From contig JBMNNF010000005.1 in NCBI GenBank assembly GCA_050953825.1, forward strand, positions 89,669 through 153,668: a DNA stretch of 64,000 bases, given 5' to 3'. Source of the stretch: DUQW01 sp050953825. Lineage in GTDB: Bacteria; Bacillota_I; Bacilli_A; Acholeplasmatales; Acholeplasmataceae. A model generated the notes under the pieces. That model worked only from the letters and a program-made list of their open reading frames with translations. It was not told where the DNA came from and ran no database searches. Shown here one piece after another: positions 46,068-52,992 of the stretch. A program made the translations under genes and the position numbers. The stretch's first letter is position 1. Every line of letters starts with the position of its first letter.

Positions 46068-46665
46068 TGCTAAATTAAAACAAACTCAAAATGTTAATTT
46101 AATCTGTGGTATTGATGAAGCGGGACGTGGACCATTAGCTGGGCCAGTAGTGGCTGCAGCAGTAATTATTGATTATCACCAGAAATTAAGTTTAGTCAAT
46201 GATTCGAAAAAATTAAGTAAGAAAAAAAGAGAAGAGTTGTCTAGTTTAATTAAAAAACATGCCGTTTCGATTGGGATTGGTGTTGCTAGCTCCCAAGAGA
46301 TTGATCAATATAATATTAAAGAAGCTTCAAGAATAGCAATGGAACGAGCGGTAAACAATTTAGAAGTAAAGCCAGATATTTTATTAATTGATTATATGGA
46401 TATCAATTCTAATATTCGAAAAATATCAATTACTAAGGGAGATACGATTAGTTTTAGTATCGCTTGTGCTTCAATTATTGCGAAAACCTATCGTGATCAA
46501 CTAATGTTAGAATATGATAAAATTTATCCCAAATATGAATTTTCAAAACATATGGGGTATCCCACTAAAAGACATTTAGTATTGTTAAACAAATTTGGGG
46601 TTTCACCCATTCACCGGCTTACCTTCAAACCAGTTAAAAATATCATTTTAGAAAGAGATGCGTAA
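46054..46665 (+). CDS. rnhB: Ribonuclease HII
   Basis: Cuts RNA in RNA-DNA hybrids, including single ribonucleotides. The 203-residue protein has CGIDEAGRGPLAGPVVAAAV with the catalytic Asp-Glu, then DSKKLSKKKRE, LLIDYMD and KHMGYPTKRH. The TTG start at 46054 is set by GGAGG 8 bases upstream; the nearby ATG at 46049 runs straight into TGA. rbgA-rnhB-topA order is common in Firmicutes. Confidence 0.95.
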   Translation: MKGHDAKLKQTQNVNLICGIDEAGRGPLAGPVVAAAVIIDYHQKLSLVNDSKKLSKKKREELSSLIKKHAVSIGIGVASSQEIDQYNIKEASRIAMERAVNNLEVKPDILLIDYMDINSNIRKISITKGDTISFSIACASIIAKTYRDQLMLEYDKIYPKYEFSKHMGYPTKRHLVLLNKFGVSPIHRLTFKPVKNIILERDA

Positions 46666-46678
46666 TCTCTTTTTTTTT
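46652..46678 (+). terminator. Intrinsic terminator overlapping the rnhB stop
   Basis: AAAGAGAT (46652-46659) pairs with ATCTCTTT (46665-46672), loop GCGTA, then a run of T. The stop codon TAA lies in the loop/3' arm. Confidence 0.75.
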
Positions 46679-46750
46679 CTAAAATGAAATAAAATAAAAA
46701 CCTGTATATATTTAATAAAATATATAGAAAAAAAGTTGAATATTTATAAC

Positions 46751-46778
46751 TTGACAAATGAAAAATAGGATATATAAT
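46751..46778 (+). promoter_or_regulatory. topA promoter
   Basis: Consensus TTGACA (46751-46756) and TATAAT (46773-46778) separated by 16 bases, 22 bases before the topA start. Confidence 0.85.
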
Positions 46779-46800
46779 TATAAAAGAAAGTGAGGAAATT

Positions 46801-48618
46801 ATGAAGAAATTATTGATTGTAGAATCTCCATCAAAAGCTAAAACGATTCAAAGTTATGTTGGATCTGACATCAAAGTCATGTCATCTGTTGGACACATCC
46901 GTGATTTAGCTACTACAGGTGGCTTAGGTGTTGATATTCAAAATAATTTTAAGCCTCGATATATTATTAGTAAAGATAAAGAAAAAACGGTAAATGAACT
47001 AATTAAAGCGGCCACAGGAAGAGAAGTAATTTTAGCAACTGACCCTGATCGAGAAGGAGAGGCGATTGCTTGGCATTTATCTGAAGTCTTAAATTTAGAT
47101 AAAAATGTTAAGAATCGAGCTGAATTTAAAGAAATTACTAAAAAAACAGTTATGGCTGAACTTAATAATTTAAAGAAAATAAATATTGATTTAGTCGAAT
47201 CACAAGAAACTAGAAGAATTATCGATCGAATAATTGGCTTTAGATTATCTAATTTAGTTCAAAAGAAAATCAAAGCTAAATCAGCTGGTAGAGTGCAAAG
47301 TGTAGCATTAAAGTTAGTTGTTGAATTAGAAGATGAAATTCTTGCGTTCATCCCAGAAACTTATTATGATATCAAACTAAATTATAAGAGAATCGATTTT
47401 AATTATGTCAAAACACATAAAGATTTAATTAAATTGGAAGAAGCTAACAAAATCAAAGCGGAAGCAGTTAAACCATACACTGTAAAAAGTATTGAGAATC
47501 GAGTTAGAATATCAAAACCACGACCAGCATATATTACATCCACCCTACAACAAGATGCCAATAACTTGTTAAGGTTTTCCGCTAATAAAACGATGAGAGT
47601 TGCCCAACAATTATATGAAGGTGTAGAGATTAATGGTGAATTAACTGGGTTGATTACTTATATGCGTACTGATTCCAATCGAATATCATATGAGTTTTTA
47701 TATCAGGCACGAGATTATATTAAAAAAACATACGGTGAAGAATATTTAGGATTTTATAAGGCGTCAACTAATGAAAATTCCCAAGATGCTCATGAAGCGA
47801 TTCGCCCAACGGATATTAAACTTACTCCTAATTATGTTGAATCATCACTTGATAAAGATCAATTTAGATTATACAAAATGATCTATGAAAGAACATTAGA
47901 AGCGTTAATGGCTGATGCTAAATATGACGTTAATAAGGTTACTATTACAACTAATGGACATGATTTTGAGGCGGAAGAAGTTATTCAAATTTTTAAAGGT
48001 TTCACGATTATCAAAAATGATAATAAAGATAAGTTATTACCTAAGTTTGAAGTTGGTGATGAATGTCCTAATGCTAAAGTCACATTTGAAGAAAAACAAA
48101 CCGAACCGCCAACAAGATATTCAGAAGCAACATTAATTAAAAAACTTGAACAATTAGGGATTGGCCGGCCATCCACATATGCTCATATTATTTCAACCTT
48201 AAAAAGAAGAGATTATGTTAGATCAGAAAAAAGAAGATTTATCCCAACCGAATTAGGGATGAGAACTTCGAAAGCTTTAGAAGAATATTTCAAAGATATT
48301 ATTAATTATGAATATACTTCAAGATTAGAGACAAGATTAGATGAAATTTCTGAAGGTAAAAAAGAAAAACTTGAAACTTTAACTAAGTTTTATAATCACT
48401 TTATGAAATACTATCAATATGCTGAAAAAAATATGCCGGTAACTCCAAATGAGAGAACTGGAACAATGTGTCCACAATGCGGTAATCCACTGGAATATAA
48501 AAACTCATCTTATGGTAGATTTATTGGTTGTTCAAATTATCCGAAATGCAAATATACCGAAAATATTGAAGGTCAAAAACCAACAAAATCATTAAAGAAA
48601 AAGCCAAAGAGTCGTTAA
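46801..48618 (+). CDS. topA: DNA topoisomerase I
   Basis: Type IA topoisomerase that relaxes negative supercoils. At 605 residues it is shorter than B. subtilis TopA (691). TOPRIM domain with VESPSKAKTIQSYVG and ATDPDREGEAIAWHL; active-site Tyr in GLITYMRTDSNRIS (about 287); a single C-terminal four-cysteine zinc finger (CPQCGNPLE...GCSNYPKC). Loss of further zinc repeats explains the short length. AGTGAGGAAA gives the ribosome site. Confidence 0.96.
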   Translation: MKKLLIVESPSKAKTIQSYVGSDIKVMSSVGHIRDLATTGGLGVDIQNNFKPRYIISKDKEKTVNELIKAATGREVILATDPDREGEAIAWHLSEVLNLDKNVKNRAEFKEITKKTVMAELNNLKKINIDLVESQETRRIIDRIIGFRLSNLVQKKIKAKSAGRVQSVALKLVVELEDEILAFIPETYYDIKLNYKRIDFNYVKTHKDLIKLEEANKIKAEAVKPYTVKSIENRVRISKPRPAYITSTLQQDANNLLRFSANKTMRVAQQLYEGVEINGELTGLITYMRTDSNRISYEFLYQARDYIKKTYGEEYLGFYKASTNENSQDAHEAIRPTDIKLTPNYVESSLDKDQFRLYKMIYERTLEALMADAKYDVNKVTITTNGHDFEAEEVIQIFKGFTIIKNDNKDKLLPKFEVGDECPNAKVTFEEKQTEPPTRYSEATLIKKLEQLGIGRPSTYAHIISTLKRRDYVRSEKRRFIPTELGMRTSKALEEYFKDIINYEYTSRLETRLDEISEGKKEKLETLTKFYNHFMKYYQYAEKNMPVTPNERTGTMCPQCGNPLEYKNSSYGRFIGCSNYPKCKYTENIEGQKPTKSLKKKPKSR

Positions 48619-48643
48619 GATTTACCAAGAATTTAAAAAGTTA

Positions 48644-48672
48644 TTTACAAATTTTACAATTCGTGTTATAAT
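48644..48672 (+). promoter_or_regulatory. Promoter of the 48.7-kb small RNA
   Basis: TTTACA (48644-48649) and TATAAT (48667-48672) separated by 17 bases, ahead of a compact structured segment with its own terminator and no ORF. Confidence 0.65.
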
Positions 48673-48678
48673 TGATAT

Positions 48679-48778
48679 ACATCTAACGAGATTAGATGTT
48701 ACTTATCCCCTATAGTGTGATTTTATCACACGAAATCCCCTTAATTAGACCCTCTCCCCAAGAGGGTCGCTTTTTTTT
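48679..48778 (+). ncRNA. Candidate small regulatory RNA with three CCCC motifs
   Basis: About 100 bases between topA and ftsY. Hairpin 1: ACATCTAA (48679-48686) with TTAGATGT (48692-48699). Linker with ATCCCCTA (CCCC 48707-48710). Hairpin 2: GTGTGAT (48715-48721) with ATCACAC (48725-48731). Linker with ATCCCCTTAA (CCCC 48737-48740). Terminator: GACCCTCT (48748-48755), loop CCCCA, AGAGGGTC (48761-48768), then eight T. Exposed C-rich patches able to pair with GGGG/GGAG ribosome sites are the hallmark of RsaE/RoxS-type Firmicute sRNAs. No ORF is present. Expression and targets are inference. Confidence 0.65.
48748..48778 (+). terminator. Rho-independent terminator of the small RNA
   Basis: Perfect 8-bp GC-rich stem with a CCCCA loop and a T8 tail, the strongest terminator in the window and unusually GC-rich for this sequence. 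Confidence 0.9.
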
Positions 48779-48829
48779 AGTTGTAGTAATGTATTATGAT
48801 ATAATAATAGAGGTAAGGATGTGATTTAC

Positions 48830-49792
48830 TTGAGTTTTTTCAAACGATTATTTAGAAGAAAACCTAAATCAAATAAATATGAAATGGGTCTTCACCGTTC
48901 ACGTGAAGCTTTAGATAATTTAAAAGAAATATTGGAATCTAGTGATAAAATTGATGATGAGTTATTTGATTCTATTGAAGATATTTTTATTCAAGCTGAC
49001 GTTGGCGTTGACACCGTTTTATATTTTGTTGATGAATTAAAAAAAGAAATTAATTTAAAGAAAATTGAAAATCCTAGTGAATTATCAGAAATAATCGTTG
49101 ATAAACTTTTTGAAATTTATTTAAAAGATGAAGTCATTATTACTGATTTAACATATGATGAAAATAAAATTAACGTTTATCTTTTTGTAGGAGTAAACGG
49201 AGTTGGAAAAACGACTTCAATTGGAAAAATTGCCCATCAATTTCGCGAAGAAGGACATAAGGTATTAGTGGTAGCTGGAGATACATTTAGAGCAGGTGCG
49301 ATTGAACAATTAGAAATTTGGGCCAATCGTGCGAAAGTTTCTTTTTATTCAAAAGAACAATTTAGCGATCCATCAAGCGTTATCTATGATGGTCTTCAAA
49401 AAGCTAAAGCTGAAAAATATGATGTAGTTTTAGTTGATACTGCAGGTAGACTGCAAACTAAAGTTAATTTAATGAATGAACTTTCTAAAATGCACCGCGT
49501 TATCGAAAACTCTTTAGGTTATGAAGTTAGTGAAACATTGTTAGTGATTGATGCAACTACTGGTCAAAATGGAGTCCGACAAGCTGAGGTTTTTAAAGAA
49601 GCGACTAATGTTACGGGTATTATTTTGACAAAATTAGATGGAACGGCAAAAGGTGGGATTGTTTTAGCGATTAGACATTTATATAATTTGCCAATTAAAT
49701 ACGTTGGTTTTGGCGAAAAGATTGATGATTTAGTACCATTCGATATTGAAGATTATATTTACGGACTATTTAGAGATTTTTTTAAGGAGTAA
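48830..49792 (+). CDS. ftsY: Signal recognition particle receptor FtsY
   Basis: SRP receptor GTPase that docks nascent membrane proteins at the translocon. The 320-residue protein has a short basic N-terminus (MSFFKRLFRRKP), the NG domain with GVNGVGKTTSIGKIA (about 121), DTAGR, and TKLDGTAKGG. It lacks the acidic A domain of E. coli FtsY. The TTG at 48830 gives a typical FtsY start with AAGGATG upstream; GTG 48821 is possible. Confidence 0.94.
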   Translation: MSFFKRLFRRKPKSNKYEMGLHRSREALDNLKEILESSDKIDDELFDSIEDIFIQADVGVDTVLYFVDELKKEINLKKIENPSELSEIIVDKLFEIYLKDEVIITDLTYDENKINVYLFVGVNGVGKTTSIGKIAHQFREEGHKVLVVAGDTFRAGAIEQLEIWANRAKVSFYSKEQFSDPSSVIYDGLQKAKAEKYDVVLVDTAGRLQTKVNLMNELSKMHRVIENSLGYEVSETLLVIDATTGQNGVRQAEVFKEATNVTGIILTKLDGTAKGGIVLAIRHLYNLPIKYVGFGEKIDDLVPFDIEDYIYGLFRDFFKE

Positions 49793-49793
49793 A

Positions 49794-50114
49794 ATGGAAT
49801 TAGTTAAACTTGAAAAATTGAATCGATTATTTTCACATTATCAAAATCTTTTAACGGACAAACAAAAAGATTATTTTAAAATGTATTACCATAATGATTA
49901 CTCATTATCTGAAATTGCTGAAATTATGGATGTTTCACGAAATGCTGTTTATGATCAGTTAAGAAGAGTCGAATTGAAGTTATATGAGTATGAAACTAAA
50001 TTAAAACTAGAAGAAAAATCAAATTTAAGATTAAAATATTATGAAAAATATTTGGAAACGAAAGATATTAAATATTTAAACTTAATGGTAGAAATGGATG
50101 ATGAAAATGAATAG
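49794..50114 (+). CDS. ylxM: YlxM-family SRP-associated helix-turn-helix protein
   Basis: A 106-residue protein with a sigma-70 region 4-like helix-turn-helix: LLTDKQKDYFKMYYHNDYSL and AEIMDVSRNAVYDQLRR. It sits between ftsY and ffh, as YlxM does across Firmicutes; in Streptococcus YlxM affects SRP GTPase activity. The ATG at 49794 is one base after the ftsY stop and has AAGGAG upstream. It overlaps ffh by 8 bases. Confidence 0.92.
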   Translation: MELVKLEKLNRLFSHYQNLLTDKQKDYFKMYYHNDYSLSEIAEIMDVSRNAVYDQLRRVELKLYEYETKLKLEEKSNLRLKYYEKYLETKDIKYLNLMVEMDDENE

Positions 50115-51513
50115 TTTATCAGATCGATTACAAATGGCAGTTCGTCGTCTAACTGGACGAGGAACGTTAACTGAAAAAGATATAGATGAAATGTTAAGAG
50201 AGGTTCGCCTTTCTTTATTAGAGGCTGATGTTAACTTTAGAGTTGTTAGAAATTTTACTAATAATATTAAAGAAAAAGCTTTAGGAGAAAAAATCTTAAA
50301 AGGGTTAAATCCTGGTCAACAAGTTGTCAAAATAGTTCACGAAGAATTAAAACGAATTATGGGTTCTGAAGAAGTCGGAATAAATTATTTTGATAAAGGA
50401 ATGACGATCATAATGGTGGTTGGTCTTCAAGGTAGTGGTAAGACAACATCAATTGGAAAATTAGCTGTTCATACTAGAAAAGTTGATGGCAAAAAACCAT
50501 ATATTATTGCCGCTGACGTTTATCGTCCAGCCGCAATTGAACAATTAAAAACGATTGGGAAAAGTATTGGAGTTCATGTTTATGACGAAGGGCAAAGAGA
50601 TCCTAGAAAAATCGTTAAAAACGGCTTAGATGAAGCAAAAAAGGCTGGAGCTAACTTAGTAATTATTGATACAGCTGGACGGCTTCATATTGATGAAGAA
50701 ATGATGCAAGAATTAGTTGATTTAAAAAATCTAACTAATCCTAATGAAATTTTGTTAACGGTTGATGCGATGACCGGCCAAGATGCAGCTAATATCGCTA
50801 AAAGTTTTCATGAGCAACTTGATACTACTGGAGCGATTTTAACGAAATTAGATGGTGATACTAGGGGAGGTGCCGCCCTTTCAATTAGAGAAGTATCAGG
50901 GATTCCAATTAAGTTTGCCTCTAGTGGAGAAAAAATGGATACATTCGAAGTTTTTCATCCAGAACGAATGGCTTCAAGAATTTTAGGAATGGGAGATGTC
51001 CTAACTTTAATTGAAAAAGCTGAAGAAGCAATCGATGAAGATGAAGCCATGTCAATGATGGAAAAACTAGCAAATGATACATTTAATTATAACGACTTAT
51101 TGAAACAATTTAAAATGATGAAACGAATGGGTTCAATTTCACGAATTTTAGGATTTCTACCAGGGATGAAAAACATTAAAGAAGCGGCTGGTAATATTGA
51201 TGAGAAAAAGTTCTATCAAATGGAAGTTTTAATTTCATCAATGACCGAAGCTGAAAGAAGAGATCCTAAACTAATTGACAGGTCAGCATCAAGAAGAAAA
51301 AGAGTTGCGTTAGGTGCGGGCATGCAGGTTGCTGATTTAAATCGATTACGTGATGCCTTAAGACAACAAAAAGAGATGATGAAAAAAATGATGCAGATGG
51401 ATGAAAGTCAATTGGAAAGTGCTAAAAAGAATCCAAGTCAAATGATGAGTCAAGCACCAAGAAAACAAAAAAAGGGAAAAGGTAAAGGAAAAGGAAACTT
51501 TAGATTCCGTTAA
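50107..51513 (+). CDS. ffh: Signal recognition particle protein Ffh
   Basis: Binds signal sequences and SRP RNA. The 468-residue protein has the N domain, G domain with GLQGSGKTTSIGKLA (about 105), DTAGRLHIDEE and TKLDGDTRGG, then a methionine-rich M domain (about 300-440) ending in a basic Gly/Lys tail. The ATG at 50107 gives MNSLSDRLQ, the usual Ffh start; ATG 50098 would add three residues. The SRP RNA gene is not recognised in the window. Confidence 0.95.
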   Translation: MNSLSDRLQMAVRRLTGRGTLTEKDIDEMLREVRLSLLEADVNFRVVRNFTNNIKEKALGEKILKGLNPGQQVVKIVHEELKRIMGSEEVGINYFDKGMTIIMVVGLQGSGKTTSIGKLAVHTRKVDGKKPYIIAADVYRPAAIEQLKTIGKSIGVHVYDEGQRDPRKIVKNGLDEAKKAGANLVIIDTAGRLHIDEEMMQELVDLKNLTNPNEILLTVDAMTGQDAANIAKSFHEQLDTTGAILTKLDGDTRGGAALSIREVSGIPIKFASSGEKMDTFEVFHPERMASRILGMGDVLTLIEKAEEAIDEDEAMSMMEKLANDTFNYNDLLKQFKMMKRMGSISRILGFLPGMKNIKEAAGNIDEKKFYQMEVLISSMTEAERRDPKLIDRSASRRKRVALGAGMQVADLNRLRDALRQQKEMMKKMMQMDESQLESAKKNPSQMMSQAPRKQKKGKGKGKGNFRFR

Positions 51514-51573
51514 ACACACTTGTAAACAAATTGTAAAGAACTGTAATGCATTCTAAAGACACGGAACGCAAGT

Positions 51574-51603
51574 TTGACAAATACGCTTAAATAATAGTAT
51601 AAT
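51574..51603 (+). promoter_or_regulatory. Upstream promoter of the ABC transporter operon
   Basis: TTGACA (51574-51579) and TATAAT (51598-51603), 18 bases apart. It lies about 290 bases before the first gene; the space between holds the cre-like site, a second promoter and a terminator. Confidence 0.6.
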
Positions 51604-51638
51604 AATTATGCGTGAAATATGTATATATTTCCGAAATT

Positions 51639-51652
51639 TGAAAGCGTTGTCA
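51639..51652 (+). promoter_or_regulatory. CcpA/LacI-family cre operator
   Basis: TGAAAGCGTTGTCA matches the cre consensus TGWAANCGNTNWCA at every defined position. Its last six bases (TTGTCA, 51647-51652) are the -35 of the promoter whose -10 is TATAAT at 51670-51675, so binding would block polymerase. CcpA or a local LacI-type sugar repressor could act here; neither is in the window. Confidence 0.75.
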
Positions 51653-51675
51653 TTTTAACTAACATTTGGTATAAT
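51647..51675 (+). promoter_or_regulatory. Main promoter of the ABC transporter operon (cre-overlapped)
   Basis: TTGTCA (51647-51652) and TATAAT (51670-51675) with a 17-base spacer; the -35 is embedded in the cre-like operator. Confidence 0.7.
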
Positions 51676-51694
51676 ATACTCACGAGGTGAAACT

Positions 51695-51769
51695 GTGATA
51701 CTAGTTAAAAATGTAATCGAATTTAAAATAAATTTTCTTACGACCTCTTTAATTTATATATTTTTTTGA
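51695..51769 (+). CDS. Possible 24-residue leader peptide
   Basis: GTG start 7 bases after GAGG, 24 codons, TGA at 51767-51769 touching the terminator stem that follows. The peptide is hydrophobic (ILVKNVIEFKINFLTTSLI) without runs of one amino acid, so classical amino-acid attenuation is not indicated. Ribosome position on it could still affect the terminator. It may be chance. Confidence 0.3.
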   Translation: MILVKNVIEFKINFLTTSLIYIFF

Positions 51770-51792
51770 ATCGCATTTTTTGCGATTTTTTT
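51769..51792 (+). terminator. Attenuator terminator in the ABC operon leader
   Basis: AATCGCA (51769-51775), loop TTTTT, TGCGATT (51781-51787), T run. It lies between both promoters and the first transporter gene, so full-length transcripts require read-through. Confidence 0.75.
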
Positions 51793-51888
51793 ATCTATAA
51801 GCTAGTCTAAGGAGATTAACCGTGTTTACGGTATCAAGTAAGTAGAAATCGAACTTACTCAACTATATCGACAAAAGGAGAATGAAGT
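51793..51888 (+). promoter_or_regulatory. Structured 5' leader with mini-ORF before the ABC ATPase gene
   Basis: After the terminator comes AAGGAG (51809-51814), a 7-codon mini-ORF (GTG 51822 to TAG 51845), a small ACCGT/ACGGT hairpin and an AGTAAGT (51837-51843) / ACTTACT (51853-51859) hairpin that holds the mini-ORF stop. The real gene's AAAGGAGAA follows. No known riboswitch class recognised. Confidence 0.35.
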
Positions 51889-52992
51889 ATGGAAATTAGA
51901 CTTCAAAATTTAACGAAAATTTTTACTGAAAAAAGTGGGAAGGAAACTAGAGCTGTTGATGATTTAACAGTGACAATTCCTTCTGGAACTTTGGTTGGAC
52001 TTTTAGGTCCATCAGGTTGTGGCAAATCAACAACTTTATTTATGATTGCTGGTCTTCACAAGCCATCAGGAGGGAAAATTTATTTTGGTGACGATGATGT
52101 TACAAGAATGGCTCCTGAGAAAAGGGGAATTGGATTAGTTTTCCAAAACTATGCCTTATATCCGCATATGACAGTAAGACAAAACATTATGTTCCCACTA
52201 GAAAACCTAAGAGTAAAACGGGATGAAGCCGAAGTTTTGGTTCAAGAAATGGCAGATTTAGTCGGAATTGGTGATCTATTAGATAGAAAACCAGCTCAAC
52301 TTTCAGGTGGTCAACAACAAAGAGTTGCCATTGCCAGAGCACTGGTTAAAAAACCACGTGTTCTATTACTAGACGAACCATTATCTAACTTAGATGCGCG
52401 ACTGAGACTTCAAACGAGAGAAGAAATTAAACGGATCCAAAGAGAAACTCAAATTACAACCATCTTTGTTACTCACGACCAAGAAGAAGCGATGTCAATT
52501 AGTGATCAAATGATTGTTTTAGATTTTGGTGTGATGCAACAAATGGATGCACCACAAGATATGTATAATAATCCAACTAATCTTTTTGTTGCTAAGTTTT
52601 TAGGAAACCCACCAATTAATGTCGTTGAGGGAGAAGTTAAAGCTGGAAAAGTCTACATTAACGGCAAGAAAATCGGCAATAAAAAGGTTCCGGATGGGAT
52701 CTATGATGTAGGGGTTCGTCCTGAAGATTTTAAAATTGATCCAAATGGTTTTTCCATTAAACCAGAATTTACTAGTCACATCGGTAGAGATACTATGATT
52801 GGTTTTGATGAAGGGCCATATCACATTAGAGCTTTAGTCGATTCAGATAGTTTGAGTGAACATAAACAAATTAAATTCGCTATTAAGAGTGAAAAAATAC
52901 ACGTATTTGATAAAGAAACTGGAAATGTTGTTCTTGAGAAAGAGGTGTTATTAAATGAGAAACCAATTAAAGAAATTGGATCTGGCTCTTAA
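51889..52992 (+). CDS. Carbohydrate ABC transporter ATPase (MsmK/MalK/UgpC type)
   Basis: A 367-residue ATPase: Walker A GPSGCGKST (about 40), Q-loop FQNYALYPH, signature LSGGQQQR, Walker B LLLDEPLSNLD, H-loop VTHDQEEAM, then a C-terminal MOP/TOBE regulatory domain (about 240-355). This layout is specific to sugar importers (CUT1). Preceded by AAAGGAG. It overlaps the first permease gene by 38 bases. Confidence 0.93.
   Translation: MEIRLQNLTKIFTEKSGKETRAVDDLTVTIPSGTLVGLLGPSGCGKSTTLFMIAGLHKPSGGKIYFGDDDVTRMAPEKRGIGLVFQNYALYPHMTVRQNIMFPLENLRVKRDEAEVLVQEMADLVGIGDLLDRKPAQLSGGQQQRVAIARALVKKPRVLLLDEPLSNLDARLRLQTREEIKRIQRETQITTIFVTHDQEEAMSISDQMIVLDFGVMQQMDAPQDMYNNPTNLFVAKFLGNPPINVVEGEVKAGKVYINGKKIGNKKVPDGIYDVGVRPEDFKIDPNGFSIKPEFTSHIGRDTMIGFDEGPYHIRALVDSDSLSEHKQIKFAIKSEKIHVFDKETGNVVLEKEVLLNEKPIKEIGSGS

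Noticed and set aside
48679..48778. SRP (4.5S/6S-type scRNA) gene, because ftsY and ffh follow
   Set aside because: The conserved SRP domain with the GGAA-type tetraloop and asymmetric internal loop is not present; the element has three simple hairpins and C-rich linkers instead.
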